Source: Anaerococcus sp. (GTDB taxonomy: Bacteria; Bacillota; Clostridia; Tissierellales; Peptoniphilaceae). From it: a stretch of 13,848 nt of DNA. Within the stretch, counting starts at the first letter, position 1. Each line of letters starts with the position of its first letter. This document shows, one piece after another, positions 13,235 to 13,848 of the stretch. Under the pieces are notes generated by a model. It had not been told where the DNA came from. It did no database searches and saw only the letters and a program-made list of their open reading frames with translations. Made by a program: the position numbers and the translations under genes. Location: positions 1 through 13,848 of the forward strand of contig JAPJPH010000012.1 of the NCBI GenBank assembly GCA_030825745.1. Reading direction: 5' to 3'.

Positions 13235-13848
13235 AAAATGTATGTAGTGTAACTTATTTGGGATAATCTCATCTATATTCATAGAGTATCCCATAACTTC
13301 ACCAACATCAGTGATTTTTCCTTTTACACTTATGTTTTGTCCTTTTTCTAGTTCAGCAACAATGTCTTTCTGATTATCATTTTTTAGATAACAAATTATA
13401 GTTGTAAAAGAAAAATCATCACTTGTACTTGTTATAGAAATATACTTTGCCGAGCTATCTACAACACTTAAATTGACATTGACCTCAAAATAATTTCCCT
13501 TATATGTTTTTCGGACTTTAATGCGTTATTATCTAGATCATAAATTAATGTACTAACATCAACGCTCTCGTAAGTTACTTCTTGATTTTGTTTTTTAGAC
13601 TCTTGCTCTTTATTATCAGTGTTTGAGTTTGTGCTTAAATTATTTGTATCAGTAGTGCTTGTATTATTGTTGCTTTTTTCGTTAGAATTATCTTTATTTA
13701 AACTTCCAGCGATTGCTAAAATAGCAATAACTGCTATTATAATAAATAAAGGCTTTTTATAGAAAGGCTTCTTTTCTACATAGACTTTTCCATTCTCATC
13801 CTTAATTTTCTTTGAAATATGATTATTCTTTTTAAATAGTTAGTATAG
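13223..13848 (-). pseudogene. Broken membrane-anchored protein with OB-fold-like domain (frameshifted)
   Basis: The - strand encodes a recognisable protein only if a frameshift is allowed. Segment A (13839 down to about 13512): LFKKNNHISKKIKDENGKVY, then VEKKPFYKKPLF, one membrane helix (IIIAVIAILAIAG), and a Ser/Thr/Asn/Gln-rich linker up to DLDNNALKSEK. Segment B, one frame over (about 13507 to 13223): TYKGNYFEVNVNLSVV, then a conserved cysteine in TTIICYLKND, then KGQNISVKGKITDVGEVMGY, and a TGA stop at 13223-13225. Segment B resembles the tRNA_anti-like OB-fold domain found in small exported Firmicute proteins. The break falls at a run of five T on the + strand (13507-13511); one more base would join the frames. 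No ATG opens segment A, and an in-frame TAA lies at 13840-13842, so the start is also lost, shifted or outside the window. Homopolymer sequencing error is an alternative. Confidence 0.65.

Overview
The window is AT-rich with strong Shine-Dalgarno sites (AAGGAGG type) and tightly packed co-directional operons, as in a low-GC Firmicute. The gene content (tryptophanase with a sodium-coupled transporter, an acid-sugar catabolic cassette, a PTS beta-glucoside pair) suggests a fermentative anaerobe of the Anaerococcus/Peptoniphilus type. That genus-level guess comes from general character and protein style, not from a marker gene.

Layout. (1) 1-3730, + strand: the tail of an unknown gene, then a DUF1537 four-carbon acid-sugar kinase, a PdxA2-type 4-phosphate dehydrogenase and a GntP-family permease. 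Together they would import a threonate- or erythronate-like acid, phosphorylate it, and oxidatively decarboxylate it to dihydroxyacetone phosphate. A bidirectional terminator closes the block. (2) 3767-5182, - strand: dihydrofolate reductase, a small CPHC glutaredoxin-like protein and a YczE-type membrane protein, in that order of transcription. (3) 5279-8098, + strand: a PTS EIIBC permease and a GH1 6-phospho-beta-glucosidase, ended by a terminator. (4) 8161-8716, + strand: a well-formed promoter, a 5'-terminal mRNA hairpin, and a small basic protein that resembles the core of ComK. (5) 8783-13013, + strand: a promoter, a leader of about 200 nt carrying three degenerate copies of a small stem / internal loop / stem RNA unit, then tryptophanase (tnaA), an 11-TM sodium-dependent NSS transporter (probable tryptophan importer) and pdxS (PLP synthase, no pdxT beside it), closed by a strong terminator. 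(6) 13195-13848, - strand: a broken gene for a membrane-anchored protein with an OB-fold-like domain.

The most interesting part is block 5. The transporter would bring in the amino acid, the PLP enzyme would split it (tryptophan to indole, pyruvate and ammonia), and PdxS would make the PLP cofactor. The triple-repeat leader looks like an array of small RNA aptamers or binding sites that could sense a metabolite of this pathway. I do not recognise it as any known riboswitch class. Blocks 1 and 5 also look different in base and codon use from blocks 2-4, which would fit accessory catabolic cassettes set into a more typical backbone.
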